From contig NW_025064886.1 in assembly GCF_019112545.1 (NCBI RefSeq), positions 1,180,490-1,244,489 of the forward strand: a stretch of 64,000 nucleotides of DNA, written 5' to 3'. This DNA is from Guyanagaster necrorhizus. Lineage: Eukaryota; Basidiomycota; Agaricomycetes; Agaricales; Physalacriaceae. The notes beneath the pieces are model-generated. The model saw nothing but the letters and a program-made list of their open reading frames with translations, was not told where the DNA came from and ran no database searches. Position 1 is the stretch's first letter; every line of letters begins with the position of its first letter. Made by a program: the position numbers and the translations under genes. Below are positions 22,177 to 33,578 of this stretch, piece after piece.

Positions 22177-22323
22177 ACCCCGTCTTTTTGAGGCCTCAGG
22201 GAGCAGACGATCGGACTCGTGCCTTTGCCCTTTATGTATCATGCATGACGTTCCCATTTATCTGTAAATCGTCCTTAGTTATTACCACACCGACATGTCC
22301 AATTCAGCTCACCTTGGGACGGA

Positions 22324-22965
22324 CTAACCCCGCGCTTGTCCTTGGCCTGAGCGTCGAAGCGTAAGGATGTACGTGTCATTAAACCTCAACGACGGCGTCA
22401 GCCCACCAAAATAATGGTTCGCTCCCAAGTAGTGCCCCCGGTTGAGGGTCGACGCCCTCCCCGGATTCGCAAACAGAGTCCTCATCATCATCTCGCGCTG
22501 TTTGTGGCTCAGCGCAGCCTGTTCAGCGTGCGTCAGTGGGATGCACAGGTATCGATATATACTCTGCAGCACGTTATGGATAGTCACTGTGTGGTTGCGG
22601 GCGTTCTCTACGTGGATAGGTCCCCACGACTCGGGGAAGGCGCCACACGTGATGATGATAAAACGGATGTGTCGATCGACGACCGCTCGAGCGAGCGCGA
22701 TGAACTGGTATTTCCCATTAGAGTCGGTGGCTCCAGTGTCGATGGCGAAGTATTCGGGATCCTTCCACATATCCCAGTATAGCCGGCAGGATGAGGGGGC
22801 CCGGACTTCTTCACCGCGTTGGTATCTGGAATCGTTGAGGTGAGAATTGTCTATGCGGTAGGCGATGATGGGGTGGGGGGCTGCGTTGGGCATGCTTGGA
22901 GCAAAGGGAAGACCGTGCAATCTGGTATTTGAGCAGAGAAGGTGGCCCTTATACCAGTAAGTCAC
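22324..22965 (-). CDS. DUF6699-type protein
   Basis: A single open frame of 213 residues on the minus strand. It has a Pro-rich N-terminus, a Cys/Tyr/Trp-containing centre (SSCRLYWDMWKDPEYFAI), and the C-terminal DUF6699 pattern: WGPIHVENARNHTVTIHNVL followed by QSIYRYLCIPLTHAE. It continues MMRTLFAN and ends with a hydrophobic strand (YFGGLTPSLRFNDTYIL). Function is unknown; the family is expanded in Agaricomycetes. Earlier exons upstream of 22965 cannot be excluded because the sequence just before has splice-like motifs. It converges on the one-TM gene (147 bases between stops). Confidence 0.68.
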   Translation of the reverse strand: MTYWYKGHLLCSNTRLHGLPFAPSMPNAAPHPIIAYRIDNSHLNDSRYQRGEEVRAPSSCRLYWDMWKDPEYFAIDTGATDSNGKYQFIALARAVVDRHIRFIIITCGAFPESWGPIHVENARNHTVTIHNVLQSIYRYLCIPLTHAEQAALSHKQREMMMRTLFANPGRASTLNRGHYLGANHYFGGLTPSLRFNDTYILTLRRSGQGQARG

Positions 22966-23913
22966 GCAGCAATCTACGCGGAACCGCGGCCCACAGATGG
23001 ATAAATAGATATTGATGGCTTATACCCTCGTTCTAGGATGATGACTGCACGGTGTGGGTATCTTCACATGTACGGCTGCAGCCCAGATATTGTGTATTCC
23101 CTGCGTATCTATTCAACAGACAATAATACGGATCATGGTGTGAAACGTACCCCTCAGATTGCCGTCCAGTGAAACGGTTAGTGGGAAGTGAGAAGATAGA
23201 CGCCTCTCTATCATGACTCAGTCTGATGGTATTTCGAGGTCCGAAGGGTATCGGATGAAGTTATGTAATTTCATGTTCCAGGCAAAGGATATTGGTACCA
23301 GAGTTGAGGTCGGGGTGGTGTAGCTCTGAAAACGAGAGCGTCATCAGCTTAAGAGGATCCAAACAAGAAAAATTGAATTACAGCTTTCACATAACGATCA
23401 AGATTGATAACGACTCTGACCCCATCTTGAATCTTCTACAATCAAATCGTACAGATAGCAGCAACCCCGAGCGTGCTTCCGTGGCGTCGATCTTCTCGGT
23501 CCCGAAATTCTAAGTTTGGGGTTCATGAAAGTATGCATTATGGTACACCCTTTGGTATATCCATACTCTGATACACTGCGTACGCTTGGCGTAGCTTTAG
23601 CCAAGCGGTCATTCGCATGGGCCGAATTGTCCCCTTCTCGACCAGTGACGTATTGGAGCTTCTGAGTAAACTTTCTGGGACATTTCACGCCTCAGAATTT
23701 TCTGTGAACGGATATTAGAACGTGTCAGAATAGGGATTCCTGTTCCTTACAGATTTTCCAGATGGTAGACGGTCGTTTGTATGGAGATGAGCAGACCCTG
23801 ATAAAAAAACAGGAGGTCAGATGATGAAGTAACAACATCATGAGATGCTGGACAAACCCGACAAACCAAAAATATCGTAATAGATGTGTATCAGCCGGCA
23901 GCTTAGACGCCAG
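22966..23913. other. Intergenic, no gene recognised
   Basis: Only short frames without family resemblance. An antisense frame at 23398-23688 has no intron or motif support. Confidence 0.4.
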
Positions 23914-24755
23914 TCAATCATACGTCTCTGGGGTGATTGTGAACACGGATAGAAGTAACTTTTTCAAGAGCTGAGCAAGCGAAAGAATGGGGACAGCCTT
24001 CTCTAACTCATCATAGGTTAGTACGTTGGTCCGGATGTATGAGGAACGGTGCAGACACAATTCTGAAACCTCGAATGCCAGGCAGGGAGAGAGAAAGCTC
24101 AACGATTGGAGACCAGAGAGCGGGTGTGTTCGTCGAAAAAATGCTTTATCCACTGATTGAAGTATGGACATATTGAGTGAGCAAGTTGCCAAGGCCTGCC
24201 AGGTCACTAAGAGTGTTAGTAGCCACGTGCAGACCTCCCAGATCGGTGAATGAAACAAGAAAGGAGGCTGAAAAGGTTTGAAAGATCAACAAGATAACCC
24301 CGCATCTTCGGGCGGCGGATAGTGAGAGTCGATGAACACAGCCCACATCGAGTACTCCACCGCATCCTCAGATTGCGAGTTCCATACCTTAGTACGTGAT
24401 CTTGATATATATGTATGATAATTGGTAATGGTGAGTTTCTTGAGGTTCGTCCCAAAAGCCTTCCAGACAAAGGCAAAAAACACCTCTAGGACGTCCATTG
24501 TACCGCATGCATGCGATACTGATCTCTTGCACTTCAGTCAGATAAGCCAAGGCCCCAGACATAGCAGCAAACTGGGAAATCAAGATCTAAAAAGTCGGCT
24601 TCGACGCAGGAATAAGTATGACGTACTACAGCAAAAAATCCGTTATCGGCTTCAGGAAAGTAAAACTCGATGCATCGTACAAGCTTGGAGATGTCTGGAT
24701 CTCTTGAAAGTTGAATGATCATAGCTCCTTGAAGTACGAGGCGACGCATTCCCAA
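23914..24755 (-). pseudogene. LRR/F-box-like gene, frameshifted
   Basis: Starting at 24755 the minus strand reads LVLQGAMIIQLSRDPDISKL then VRCIEFYFPEADNGFFAV. An intron follows, then ISQFAAMSGALAYLTEVQEI and SIACMR. The next conserved segment, VLEVFFAFVWKAFGTNLKKL, is in a different frame, and an intron between them would be too short. Later pieces include WAVFIDSHYPPPEDAG and, near the end, YDELEKAVPILSLAQLLKKL. The pattern resembles leucine-rich scaffold proteins that accompany F-box families in agarics. A single frameshift near 24500 is enough to inactivate it. Confidence 0.5.
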
Positions 24756-25009
24756 GTCAGAACAGGCATGACCAACAGGACAAAGGGGTACTAGGCGGTG
24801 ATCCCTTATAGCATAAAAAGAGGTTATCTGGGGTTATTGTCGTGGGGGAGGACAGCAAGAGGACAGCGAAAAGAAATTTTAAGTTGCTGTCACTGATGGC
24901 ATGACGGCCCGGAGGGCAATTCGTAAAGCAGACAACGTGGGCGAAACGCCCTGGCCCTTTACTCCGGTGTGGAATCACGAAACAATCAAATGTTCCTCTT
25001 CCTATCATA
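24756..25009. other. Short spacer upstream of the lipase
   Basis: Shared divergent upstream region between the minus-strand relic and the lipase start. No TATA element was identified. Confidence 0.4.
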
Positions 25010-26267
25010 ATGCTCCGAAAGGCCAAGTCCCCCAAGTATGCCCTCACCGAGGCTCAAAGGGTAATGTATGCCTCCGAAAAGCTCGTTAACTTTCGATGGA
25101 TTTCCAAGGTGGTAGCCTCATATTCCTCGTATACCCTTTCCGGGAAGGACCTGGTAGAACCCAGTCTTCAGCTTGAGCTGGCGGAAATCGGTTCGTCCAT
25201 CTTCCATGTGTCCGTTATTATTGCTCGTGTGACCAGGGCCCATAACAGGCCAATACGCCGAGATAGCTTCGAATAATATCGTTCCGGTGGAATTTGTCTT
25301 CGGAAACATCGACACCCTGATACAGCCAGATTTCCCACTGGAAAACTACCAGGCGCTTCAGGGATCCATACTTGTGTCTGAGTTTTTTGGACGGGTCTCC
25401 CATTTGCACGCTTACGTCGCGTACCGTCCACACACGAAACAGCTTATCGTGGCTACTTCAGGGACGACCTCGTTGCTGCAGACCATTCAGGATATGAGGT
25501 TCATAAAGCACCGACACCGATCATGTCGGGGGGCTATCCACTCGGGATTCTGGAACCTATATAAGGGCGTACGGGATTCCGTTTATGTGGGCATAGCCAA
25601 AGGCTTTCAAGAACATGAGGTGAAAGAGCTTGTTATCACAGGCCATAGCATGGGTGGTGCCGTGTCGTATTTACTTATGGTCGATGCGCTCACCCAGAAG
25701 ATAAATATACCTCCGGATGTGCGGCTCAAGCATGTGTCCTATGGTGCTCCGAGAGTTGGGGATGCTTCCTTCGTAAAATACTGGCGAGAGTTAGTATCGA
25801 AGCATCGTGAGGTATATGGCGAATCTTCAATGGTAGAACTGTGTGTCAAGGCATACAACGACGGTATAGGTTCATCTTGTTCTATCAGTAGCTCTCCCGA
25901 CTGATGTGCGTACATAGGTGTTCCGTCCTTACCACCCCTCTCTTTTGGTTATCGACATTGCACCGAGAGGCCGATGTATCTTGTCCATGGTTATCTCTTT
26001 CACATACCCACTTCGCAGTGCGAGTTCTCCCTTTTCGTTGCCGAGACTCCGTCGAACCATATATCCATCGAGTATCCCAAAGGAGGGCATAATTATTACA
26101 ATGGACGCGATATGGAACGGGTGTTACGGCGGTTAAATTGGCTGGAGAAGGCAATGGGTAGTGAAGAGGATTGGATAGAGAAATACAAGCTTCATGCTGC
26201 TAAACACCTTAAATCCCTCAGTCCTGTGAGGTCTTCATGGCTGTCGATACAGTTTCTCTATCGATGA
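25010..26267 (+). CDS. Class 3 (alpha/beta hydrolase) lipase
   Basis: Three exons (25010-25190, 25249-25863, 25918-26267) give 381 residues. The nucleophile elbow is VITGHSMGGAVSYLL (catalytic Ser). The catalytic Asp is in KAYNDGVPSLPP across the second intron. The catalytic His is in GGHNYYNGRDMERVL. Other class 3 features are IVATSGTTS before the elbow, CRGAIHSGFW, and YGAPRVGDASFV after it. No signal peptide is seen, so an intracellular mono/diacylglycerol-type lipase is likely. The start at 25010 is preceded by a short out-of-frame upstream ATG (24990) that ends after six codons. Confidence 0.88.
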
Positions 26268-26429
26268 CAACTTATTTTAAACTTCAATATCATTATGCAT
26301 ATACTGTACGAAGAGCCATTAATATTTCGTGCATTGTTTTATGAACTTTACCGATCTTTCGGATTCTTCTGGACGTGCTACAATTACATTTAACCTGATA
26401 CTCTTTGTCGGACTGGCGTTACATAACCA

Positions 26430-27884
26430 TCACAGAGGTTGGACAGTGGGTTCGGGTCCCACAGGAATGACGCGCGTAGGGTTGATCTAGAACAGAAGTT
26501 ACTCTTCTGCATCGAATAAACAAGAAATCCATACATGAGGATGCGACCAATAATAGTGGGTCTTAATGTGTTCAAAATTTGTGGAGGACTTGAAAGCATT
26601 GTTATTCCAATACAGCTTTTTCATCCACCTGGAAAAACTCTTAGAGTGATAGTACGTGGGGGATGCATGAAGCCTACTTGTTGATCGCAGGATATCCATC
26701 CCGAATGGTCCGGATATTACATTTGAAATGGCCCACATACACTGGGTCAAAGCGGATCTGATGTCACAATTAAACCACTTGCCGTCGCCGTCAGTTATTC
26801 GAATGAGACATACGATAGTCACCCAGAGTCTGATATCGCATTCTGTCAGCTGGTTTCCAACAATATAATCCCTTCCGACGAGAAGTTTTTCGACTTTGTC
26901 GAGGGACTCGAACAATTTGTGGACGGCATCTTCGTAGGCAGCTTGAGTTGTAGCAAATCCGGACCGATAAACGCCATCTGAGAAAGAGCATGGTCATAAT
27001 CAGATCCCGAAAGAAAGAAATTGTGCACTCACTGTTGATGGTGGGATAAATCCATTCATTGAGACTGTCGATTTCGGCTCGAAGGGATTCAGGGTAGTAA
27101 TTGAGAGCTGCCTTGTCGGCCGGAAGCTTGCCATTGAAGGCCGTGTTGAACATTCGAATAATTTCAGAACTCTCGTTATTCACGACGGTCTGCAATTTCT
27201 TGTCCCAGAGAACCGGCACGGTAAATCTTGGGGTATTAGTCAGGCAATTGAAAACAAGCGAAGGCATCAACGACGTACCGCCCTTCGTAATTTGGCTCAG
27301 CTTTGAGATACAGGTCCTTCACATGTTGGGAATTGTACAAAGGGTCGGCATCTGCGCCCGGAAACTGATCTGCGGTGGCAAATGGCCAACCATCTGTGCC
27401 CATACGGGGCGAAACAACGGTAACAGCTGTTTTAACGACAACTCAGTCAAAAACGAGATGGAAGCAAGGAAGAAAATACTCACGAACTATGTCGTCGAGA
27501 CCCTTGAGCTTCCTGACGATTAAAGTTCGCGTTGCCCAAGCTGAAGACGGTTAGCTACACTGTTATCGGCTGCGGCATTGTTCGTTCACGTACGGCATGC
27601 ATAGGAAACATATAAATGGTAACGATCTGCATTAATTCCATAAATACCCTCGATATCATTCAATTCGCTGGCTCACCAAGCTCTGGTTCAAATTTCCCGC
27701 CTTTTTCGATAACACTTCGGAAAGAAGAGGGGGCGCGTTTGAAACTGCCGTCGTCTGAAGTTTTCATGACTGATATGTCAGACTGAGACTTGACAGTTCT
27801 TAAGGACATGGCAGAAAATGCTCTCCGAGCTAGAAACAACGACGAAGAGAGAGACAGGGAAGGTCTCACCAAGGTCAGTAACAT
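26430..27884 (-). CDS. Xi-class glutathione transferase / glutathionyl-hydroquinone reductase
   Basis: Nine exons (27884-27677, 27626-27594, 27540-27484, 27426-27279, 27226-27033, 26977-26814, 26757-26678, 26628-26535, 26486-26430) give 344 residues in frame. The catalytic motif is YVSYACPWATRT, with the nucleophilic Cys just before an intron. Further Xi-class signatures are VVSPRMGTDGWPFA, LYLKAEPNYEGRFTVPVLWD, NSAEWTL-free EIIRMFNTAF, NQLTECDIRLWVTI, FKCNIRTIRDGYPAI and the C-terminal FEHIKTHYYWSHPH followed by NPTRVIPVGPEP. Such enzymes reduce glutathionyl-hydroquinones and help detoxify aromatics. From the first ATG the N-terminus (MLLTLVRPSLSLSSSLFLAR) looks like a mitochondrial presequence; a second ATG (MSLRTVK) would give a cytosolic form. 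Confidence 0.92.
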
Positions 27885-27986
27885 AGATCGGTTGGACGGA
27901 CCGAGATAACGTCAGCGAAGGCTTGCGAAAAAAAATATCTAAAAATAATCAAAAAACCATGTCGACCCATTCTTCATTTCGCTTCC
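27885..27986. promoter_or_regulatory. Divergent promoter between GST and ERG27
   Basis: The two start codons lie 102 bases apart in opposite orientation. The segment contains an A-rich run (27928-27958) and no clear TATA box. If the GST instead starts at its second ATG the spacer grows by about 75 bases. Confidence 0.55.
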
Positions 27987-29345
27987 ATGTCGTGGCCCAT
28001 CGTCGTCGTTACTGGTGCCAATGGGTACGACTCCTGCTCTCTGTTTTATTTCTTTACTCTGAGAAGGCTTCAGCGGTGTCGGGTTCTCGATATGCCAACG
28101 ATTTCTCTTCCAACTATCCGACGTCGACCAGCCTTTACCATCCAGTTCTCGAGAAGGAGACCTCTTCCCTTACCCTTGCGAGGGCCTGACGCTCATAATG
28201 GCGTGTAGAAGCTTTCATCGCGCAGACATGGCGCGCCGTGAATTGTATGCGTCCCTGGATTCCCACATGTCCAAGACAAACACAGGATATGGAGGACACG
28301 CGAAGCGGTTCAGGGAAAATTTGAAAATAGAAATTCACACCGTCGACCTTGCGGATATTTCAAGTGTATTTGCTTTTGCCGACGAAGTGTCCGAAACGCA
28401 CGTCGAGCGCTTGTTTCATTTCGCCATCTGACTTTTTCCCAGGTACCCATATATCTCGCATTTCATTTTCAATGCGGGGGTGGCCAGTTATGACCACATT
28501 GACTGGTGCAAGGTGGTCCAACAATTCCTCGTGGATCCCATGGGCATGATGACGACGCCCCAGTACAATGTGCATCTTGTCGGCGAGTCGACCAAGGATG
28601 GTTTGGGTCTGGTCTGGCAATCCAACCTTTTCGGTCATTACGTCTTGGTGGGTGGACTTGTGTTGCATTTTTACGCGTCTGACTGTGTACCGGTAGTTCC
28701 GTTCCCTCCGTCACCTCCTTTCCGCTCCAACATACAAGTGGGATACACGAGTTATCTGGATGTCGTCTATCGAGGCCTCTCCCGACCTTTACGCATCCGA
28801 TGATTGGCAGCTAATAAAGCACACCATTTCCTATAATGCGGTCAAATATCAAATAGACGTCCTCGGAACGTATTTGGACCGGATAGCCCTTGAAACGCCT
28901 GATTCCGAAAAGCGAATACGACACATTGTTGTCCATCCAGGAATCGCCTCTACCCCATTTTCGAATAAACTTGTCAATTTTTGGACGAACGTGCTCAAGG
29001 TAGTCTTGATGTATATCGTACGTAGCATTTGCCTGTCTATATCTGCCTTGTGCTGAACACACTGCGCAGGCGCGTTGGTGCGGGTCGCGAAACCATGTGA
29101 TCGATCCGTTCAATGCAGCAGTATCAACTATATACGTTTGCCTGGTGCCGTTGTCGATTCTTGCCTCTTCACAGGTTTATAAGGACGGCGTTTATTGCCC
29201 AGTAAGGTTTGCTTCCGAAACGAATAGGCTAGGACGACCTGAAGTTGGCGTCCACAAGGTCAGGTGGTGGCCTGAGCATCAGCGGGAAGCCGAACTCCTT
29301 GTTGACCGGTGCAGTAATCTATACGAGGAGTTCAAGAGTCGATAG
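27987..29345 (+). CDS. ERG27: 3-ketosteroid reductase of ergosterol synthesis
   Basis: Five exons (27987-28024, 28074-28388, 28443-28647, 28697-29017, 29070-29345) give 384 residues. The first exon carries the cofactor motif, completed across the intron as IVVVTGANGGVGFSICQRF (TGxxxGxG). Further signatures are LTLIMACRSFHRADMARREL, YISHFIFNAG, GLVWQSNLFGHYVL, RVIWMSSIEAS and the catalytic SYNAVKYQID (YxxxK). The C-terminal half continues through IRHIVVHPGIASTPFS to RFASETNRLGRPEVG. The enzyme reduces the 3-keto group during C-4 demethylation of sterols at the ER. The first intron uses a downstream acceptor (ttcag); using the nearer AAG breaks the motif. It ends only 61 bases from the GH31 stop. 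Confidence 0.92.
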
Positions 29346-29406
29346 TTTGTTTACATACAACTTCGAAATGATTACATTGGGATTTTTGGCAAGCACCAAA
29401 TTCAGT

Positions 29407-32400
29407 TTAAACGTTCCCGCTAAAAATGTCTTCCTTTGTGCCCAAATAGAACACAGGAATTTCTCCTAGTTCTGCGCTGACATTGACAAAGATGCCGCCG
29501 TGTCCGAATTCAACATCTGTCCACCTAAGGCCACATTCAGTCAGAGATACTTTCCTTGCGCCTAATCACTCACCAGTGCGTCCACGACAATCCTTGTTCT
29601 ACCCAAGAATCGGGGAGGAAAGGAAGATATACCTCCTTGGAAGTCACATTGGCCTCTGTAACTGGTGCGACGAGGATGCGCGGACCTGTGTTATGAGGAA
29701 ACACAAGAATATCGCATGACAGCCAGTTACAAACAACTGATTGTTCTCACCAAACATGTATTCGTGGATGATGCTCGGGTCGTTCGCCTTCGTCCCGTTC
29801 ACAACATTGTCGTCAAACAGCGAGAAGTCATAATATAATGGTCTCATGATGGTCCTGCCTGTAGCCTGAAGCATTTGGAACAACTTCTTGACGTATGGTA
29901 TGAGCTGGTAGCGAAGAGCGATATACTGTGGGACGAAAGGTCTTAAAACATCCAAAGCTGTTGGAGACGTCAGGCATACCTCTTTGAGAATGACAAAATT
30001 CTCCTCCCCGTAGGCCCATGGCTGACGAAACTGTTAGAACAGAGCAGGAGGGTCAAATGAACGAGAAGTAACCTCATTTGGACAGTTATTTCCGAAGAGT
30101 ACGTCCGCTGCCTCCGGAATATTACACTGCCGATCACTGTATAATCGATGAGTTCCCTATGCACAACACAAGAAAGAAAGAAACTGTAGTTCACCCATGA
30201 ACACGCGTCTACAACGTGGATCAACATAGAAGCATGAACAGAAAACAAATCTCGACTCACATAGGGCAAGAATACACCCATAGCAAACCACCGAACGAAT
30301 AGCTCTCGTCCCTGTTTCACAGACTCAAAGTCACTCACAGACTAAGAGAGCGATGGGCATGTCTTACAGCATCAGTATCCACATTCAAACCGTTGAACCC
30401 GCCAATATCCAAGGTCCACGAGGAGATCCCCGAAGCTGATACTGACACTCCAGCAGTGATCTGTTGTGCCATCGCACTGAAGTCTGACGAGGTGTCACCA
30501 CTCCAGAGGTACGAACAATACCGCTGTCCACCGGCGAACGTACTTCTCGTTAGAGACATGTATTCACAAGACGTTGTACTTTCGCTGTTGGTCAAATTGT
30601 GCAAGCCTTCGTCTATTGCTGCCTGATGAAACCAAGGGTACAGCTTCCCCGTTGCCTCCTGCGTGCCGCTGAAGTACTGAGTGAATGTTCTTGCATACGG
30701 AAGCGCACTGATGGATTGCCCATCTAGGTAGATATTATGTTAGTTTTCACCCGACATAGATAAGGAGAGAATTTCTACTGTTGAGGAATGGCTCTCCTAG
30801 ACTGCCACCTTGGAAATATATTAAAATGTAGAGGAAAATAATGTCACTGCGGAGCGTACCGTCGGCTTGGTCAATCCAGAAGTTATGTATACCAATTGAG
30901 AAGTAGCTATCGTTGAGGCGCTTCCCTTGTATACCCGGTAGGAGAAATCGTCGAAAACGGGCTAATACTCAAGAGCTACTTACAGAGAAACTGCCGAGCA
31001 GCAGGGTTCGTGGAGTCCACTAAATAAAGATGTTCCGGAACAAGCGCAGAAAAAAAAAAGAGAGAGCTTCCATACCAAGACGAATATAGACACCAGCAAA
31101 AGAATCCTGGACCCCAGTTCCGTCCCTGGTTGTTGCCAACATCCCTTCTTGTTGAAGGGAGATATAATTTACTGAGAGGTCTTCAACACTGGGCCATAGC
31201 GACACCATCATTTCTGCTCCAGTGAGTTCTTTAACTTGCGCCGCCATACCAGCTGGATCCGGCCAAAATTCGGGATCGAAAGACCTAGGTAGTGGGTCGG
31301 TCATAGACCGAAGAACTCTCAAGCTGACGTACCAATCGCCCTGATATTTCCAGGCAAAGAAGTCTAATGTCATCCGCGTTTATAGGTCTTTTTCCGAGTT
31401 AGGGGAAGGCTTACCAACGATGATTAAGGATACGTTGACCTTCTCGTCATGGAAACGTTGCGCCACATCGATAACTTGGGATTGGTTCCAATAGCGCAAT
31501 TTGGACTGTTGATAGCCCAAAACAAAGTCTGGAGGCGTTGGTTGACGCCCTATTGAGAATAAATCAAACCTTGGGAATGTTAATACAGAAGAAACTATAA
31601 CCAGTCACGCCAGTGTATTGCTGCTGAAGCGCGTCATAGTCCTGAGGTGCCGCAGTGGTTCTGCGACATATGAATTAGGGCTGGCGGAAGCGCCGATATA
31701 GCTCACATGAAATAATCTACAACAGTGGCTTCAGAGGCCACAAAACGCGTCCGACGTGTACTGAATTCTGGTCGAGACTTTGAGATTATGAGTAGCTTCC
31801 TCCCGAGGCAATTTCCGTACCGATCTGCCCTTGTCCAGGCATATTGAAGAATTGGAGATAACCCTGTTCCGAAAGTCAGAACGGAAAATATTACAAAGGA
31901 ATAACGGTCACAACAAACTTTATTCGACATGTAGACAGGGATTGGCACTTGAGAATTGAAGTTGATAAGGTCGATAACTTGTCCTTTCTTGTTCACGGAG
32001 TCATCTCCACAACAGGCTTGTTGGCCCACACCATAGAACTGTTCGTCAGGATCCGAAGTGAAGGAGAATGAAGCCTGGAAGCTCGAAGTTCGGAAGTCAT
32101 GCGTGTAGAATCTCGACGGAAGAGCCTTGGTGTCCGCGTACTCCGATGTGAGCAGTGTATCGGTGCCATTGGCTTCCCGACGGTAGAAGAAAAGCCTCCC
32201 ACTCTGGACAGAGACAAGAAGATCCCCGTTGGTAAATTGTCCGGAATCTTGAAAGCCTAGCTCTGTGTCAAAAGATAGACCTTGATTACCACCGGGGCCT
32301 TCAATCGGAGGGTCGTACAGAGCGGAGCTCGGTGCCGTTGGGTCTCTCATCAGACTGGATCTCACACGAACTCCATTGGTTCCAAAAGGCTGAGCATAAT

Positions 32401-32550
32401 TCAATTAGACAGAAAAGAGTATCGAAAGTGGAATATCCTTACTTGAATGTAAACGCGTTCGAAACCGTTGATTATCCGGATTCCAGCGGCGTTAGCTAGA
32501 GTTGGGAAAACTGTGGCCACTGCCAAGCACAACCGAGCACGAAGAAGCAT
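29407..32550 (-). CDS. Secreted glycoside hydrolase family 31 (alpha-glucosidase/xylosidase type)
   Basis: Seventeen exons close in frame to 759 residues: 32550-32443, 32389-31919, 31863-31821, 31767-31707, 31660-31602, 31549-31415, 31363-31333, 31284-31076, 31019-30984, 30925-30860, 30808-30779, 30723-30368, 30341-30261, 30156-30073, 30030-29751, 29685-29574, 29524-29407. A signal peptide is likely (MLLRARLCLAVATVFPTLAN-A). GH31 marks: YGVGQQACC, QGQIEFSTRRTRFVASEATV, DFFAWKYQGDW, FDPEFWPDPAGMAAQ, HNFWIDQADG (presumed nucleophile Asp), QRYCSYLWSGDTSSDF (presumed acid/base Asp in SGD), WTLDIGGFNG, and YMFG-PRILVAPVTEANV near the end. It would release terminal alpha-linked sugars outside the cell. 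The Gln-Ala after WID differs from the usual WIDMNE of alpha-glucosidases, so specificity is open. Confidence 0.9.
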
Positions 32551-32577
32551 AATTGGGAAGAAATGAGAGGACGAGCT

Positions 32578-32592
32578 GCCTTTTATTTATGC
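32578..32592 (-). promoter_or_regulatory. TATA-like element of the GH31 gene
   Basis: On the minus strand gcataaataaaaggc lies about 30-40 bases upstream of the GH31 start codon, fitting a TATA element and a very short leader. Confidence 0.45.
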
Positions 32593-33578
32593 TTTTCGGT
32601 CCGTTGACAGTCTGCACGTAATAGACGGTCCGTACGACAGTACGTGCCCCAAGGATCATTGAATGGAAAACGGAGTTACGAGCACGTATGGCCTATCACA
32701 TGAGCTGGAAGGCAATCGGAGACGAGCATATGAGGATGTACAAATTCATCAGAAGTTCCAAGACGACTCGCTTCGAAATGGTGGAGAAAAACCAGGTCGA
32801 GGTCACGCCACTGAGAATTAAATGAGGATGTACGTGAATAAGGGCATGTTATAATGTACAGAGACTGTACCGTGAAGACTTTGGAGTATTAGTCAGTCTG
32901 TCTGTCTTGCAGTACTTAGTACTAGTGCGCTGGCGGAACGGAAACAGTACCGGCATATCCCGGCCGGCTCGGTTGCCGATGCACTGCCACACGCTGATCG
33001 CAACCCAAAAAGCTTCTTTTTTTTTCATCTTCTCCGTATATGTCTCCGCCGGTTCACAACCCAACCAGCTTGTTCGTTGGCCAATGCATGCTCATAGATT
33101 TCGTTTCAGCTTTGAATATGCCTTATTCTCTCCCCACGTGGAAGCGCCCGTCTCGACTCGATCTGCGTTATTATTATTATTGTTTCTTCTGGCTCACGAT
33201 CGTTGATTTTGCTCAAATTGCAAACCAATTGGTCATGGTAAACTGCTGAGCCGCGATGGCCCCCGAGCGTCGTCAGATAATACTCCGTTCTTGTGTTGTG
33301 AGTATCGCTCATAATGTAGTCTTTGGAAAATATAGAAAATATACAGCAGAATAAATTAACTCAGTAAGAGTCCTCCACTGTAACAATTCTTGGGAACTCG
33401 GAACTCGGTTGGCCGACATCGGACCATAGGAGGCGTAGCCCGACATAGAGGGGTAAAGAGAGGATCACTGCGGGCCATCATCATTCAGACGATTCCCCGA
33501 CTGAGTTGCCCCTAATGTATTTGGTTTTATAACTCCAGCACTTGGGTCCGGTGGGCTTCCTATCCACGCCTCTTCACT
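32593..33578. other. Intergenic promoter region, GH31 / DUF6534
   Basis: A roughly 1-kb divergent spacer. It includes a ttattattatta microsatellite near 33168-33180 and a short TCTG-rich repeat near 32890-32910. No gene is seen; the small frames are not supported. Confidence 0.4.

Noticed and set aside
28025..28073. Frameshift in ERG27 exon 1
   Set aside because: It appeared when the nearer AAG acceptor was used; the ttcag acceptor a few bases on restores TGANGGVGF exactly.
29818..29980. 22-base intron in GH31 between FVILKE and LDVLRP
   Set aside because: Too short for a spliceosomal intron; the segment stays in frame (KEVCLTSPTALDV) and is kept as coding.
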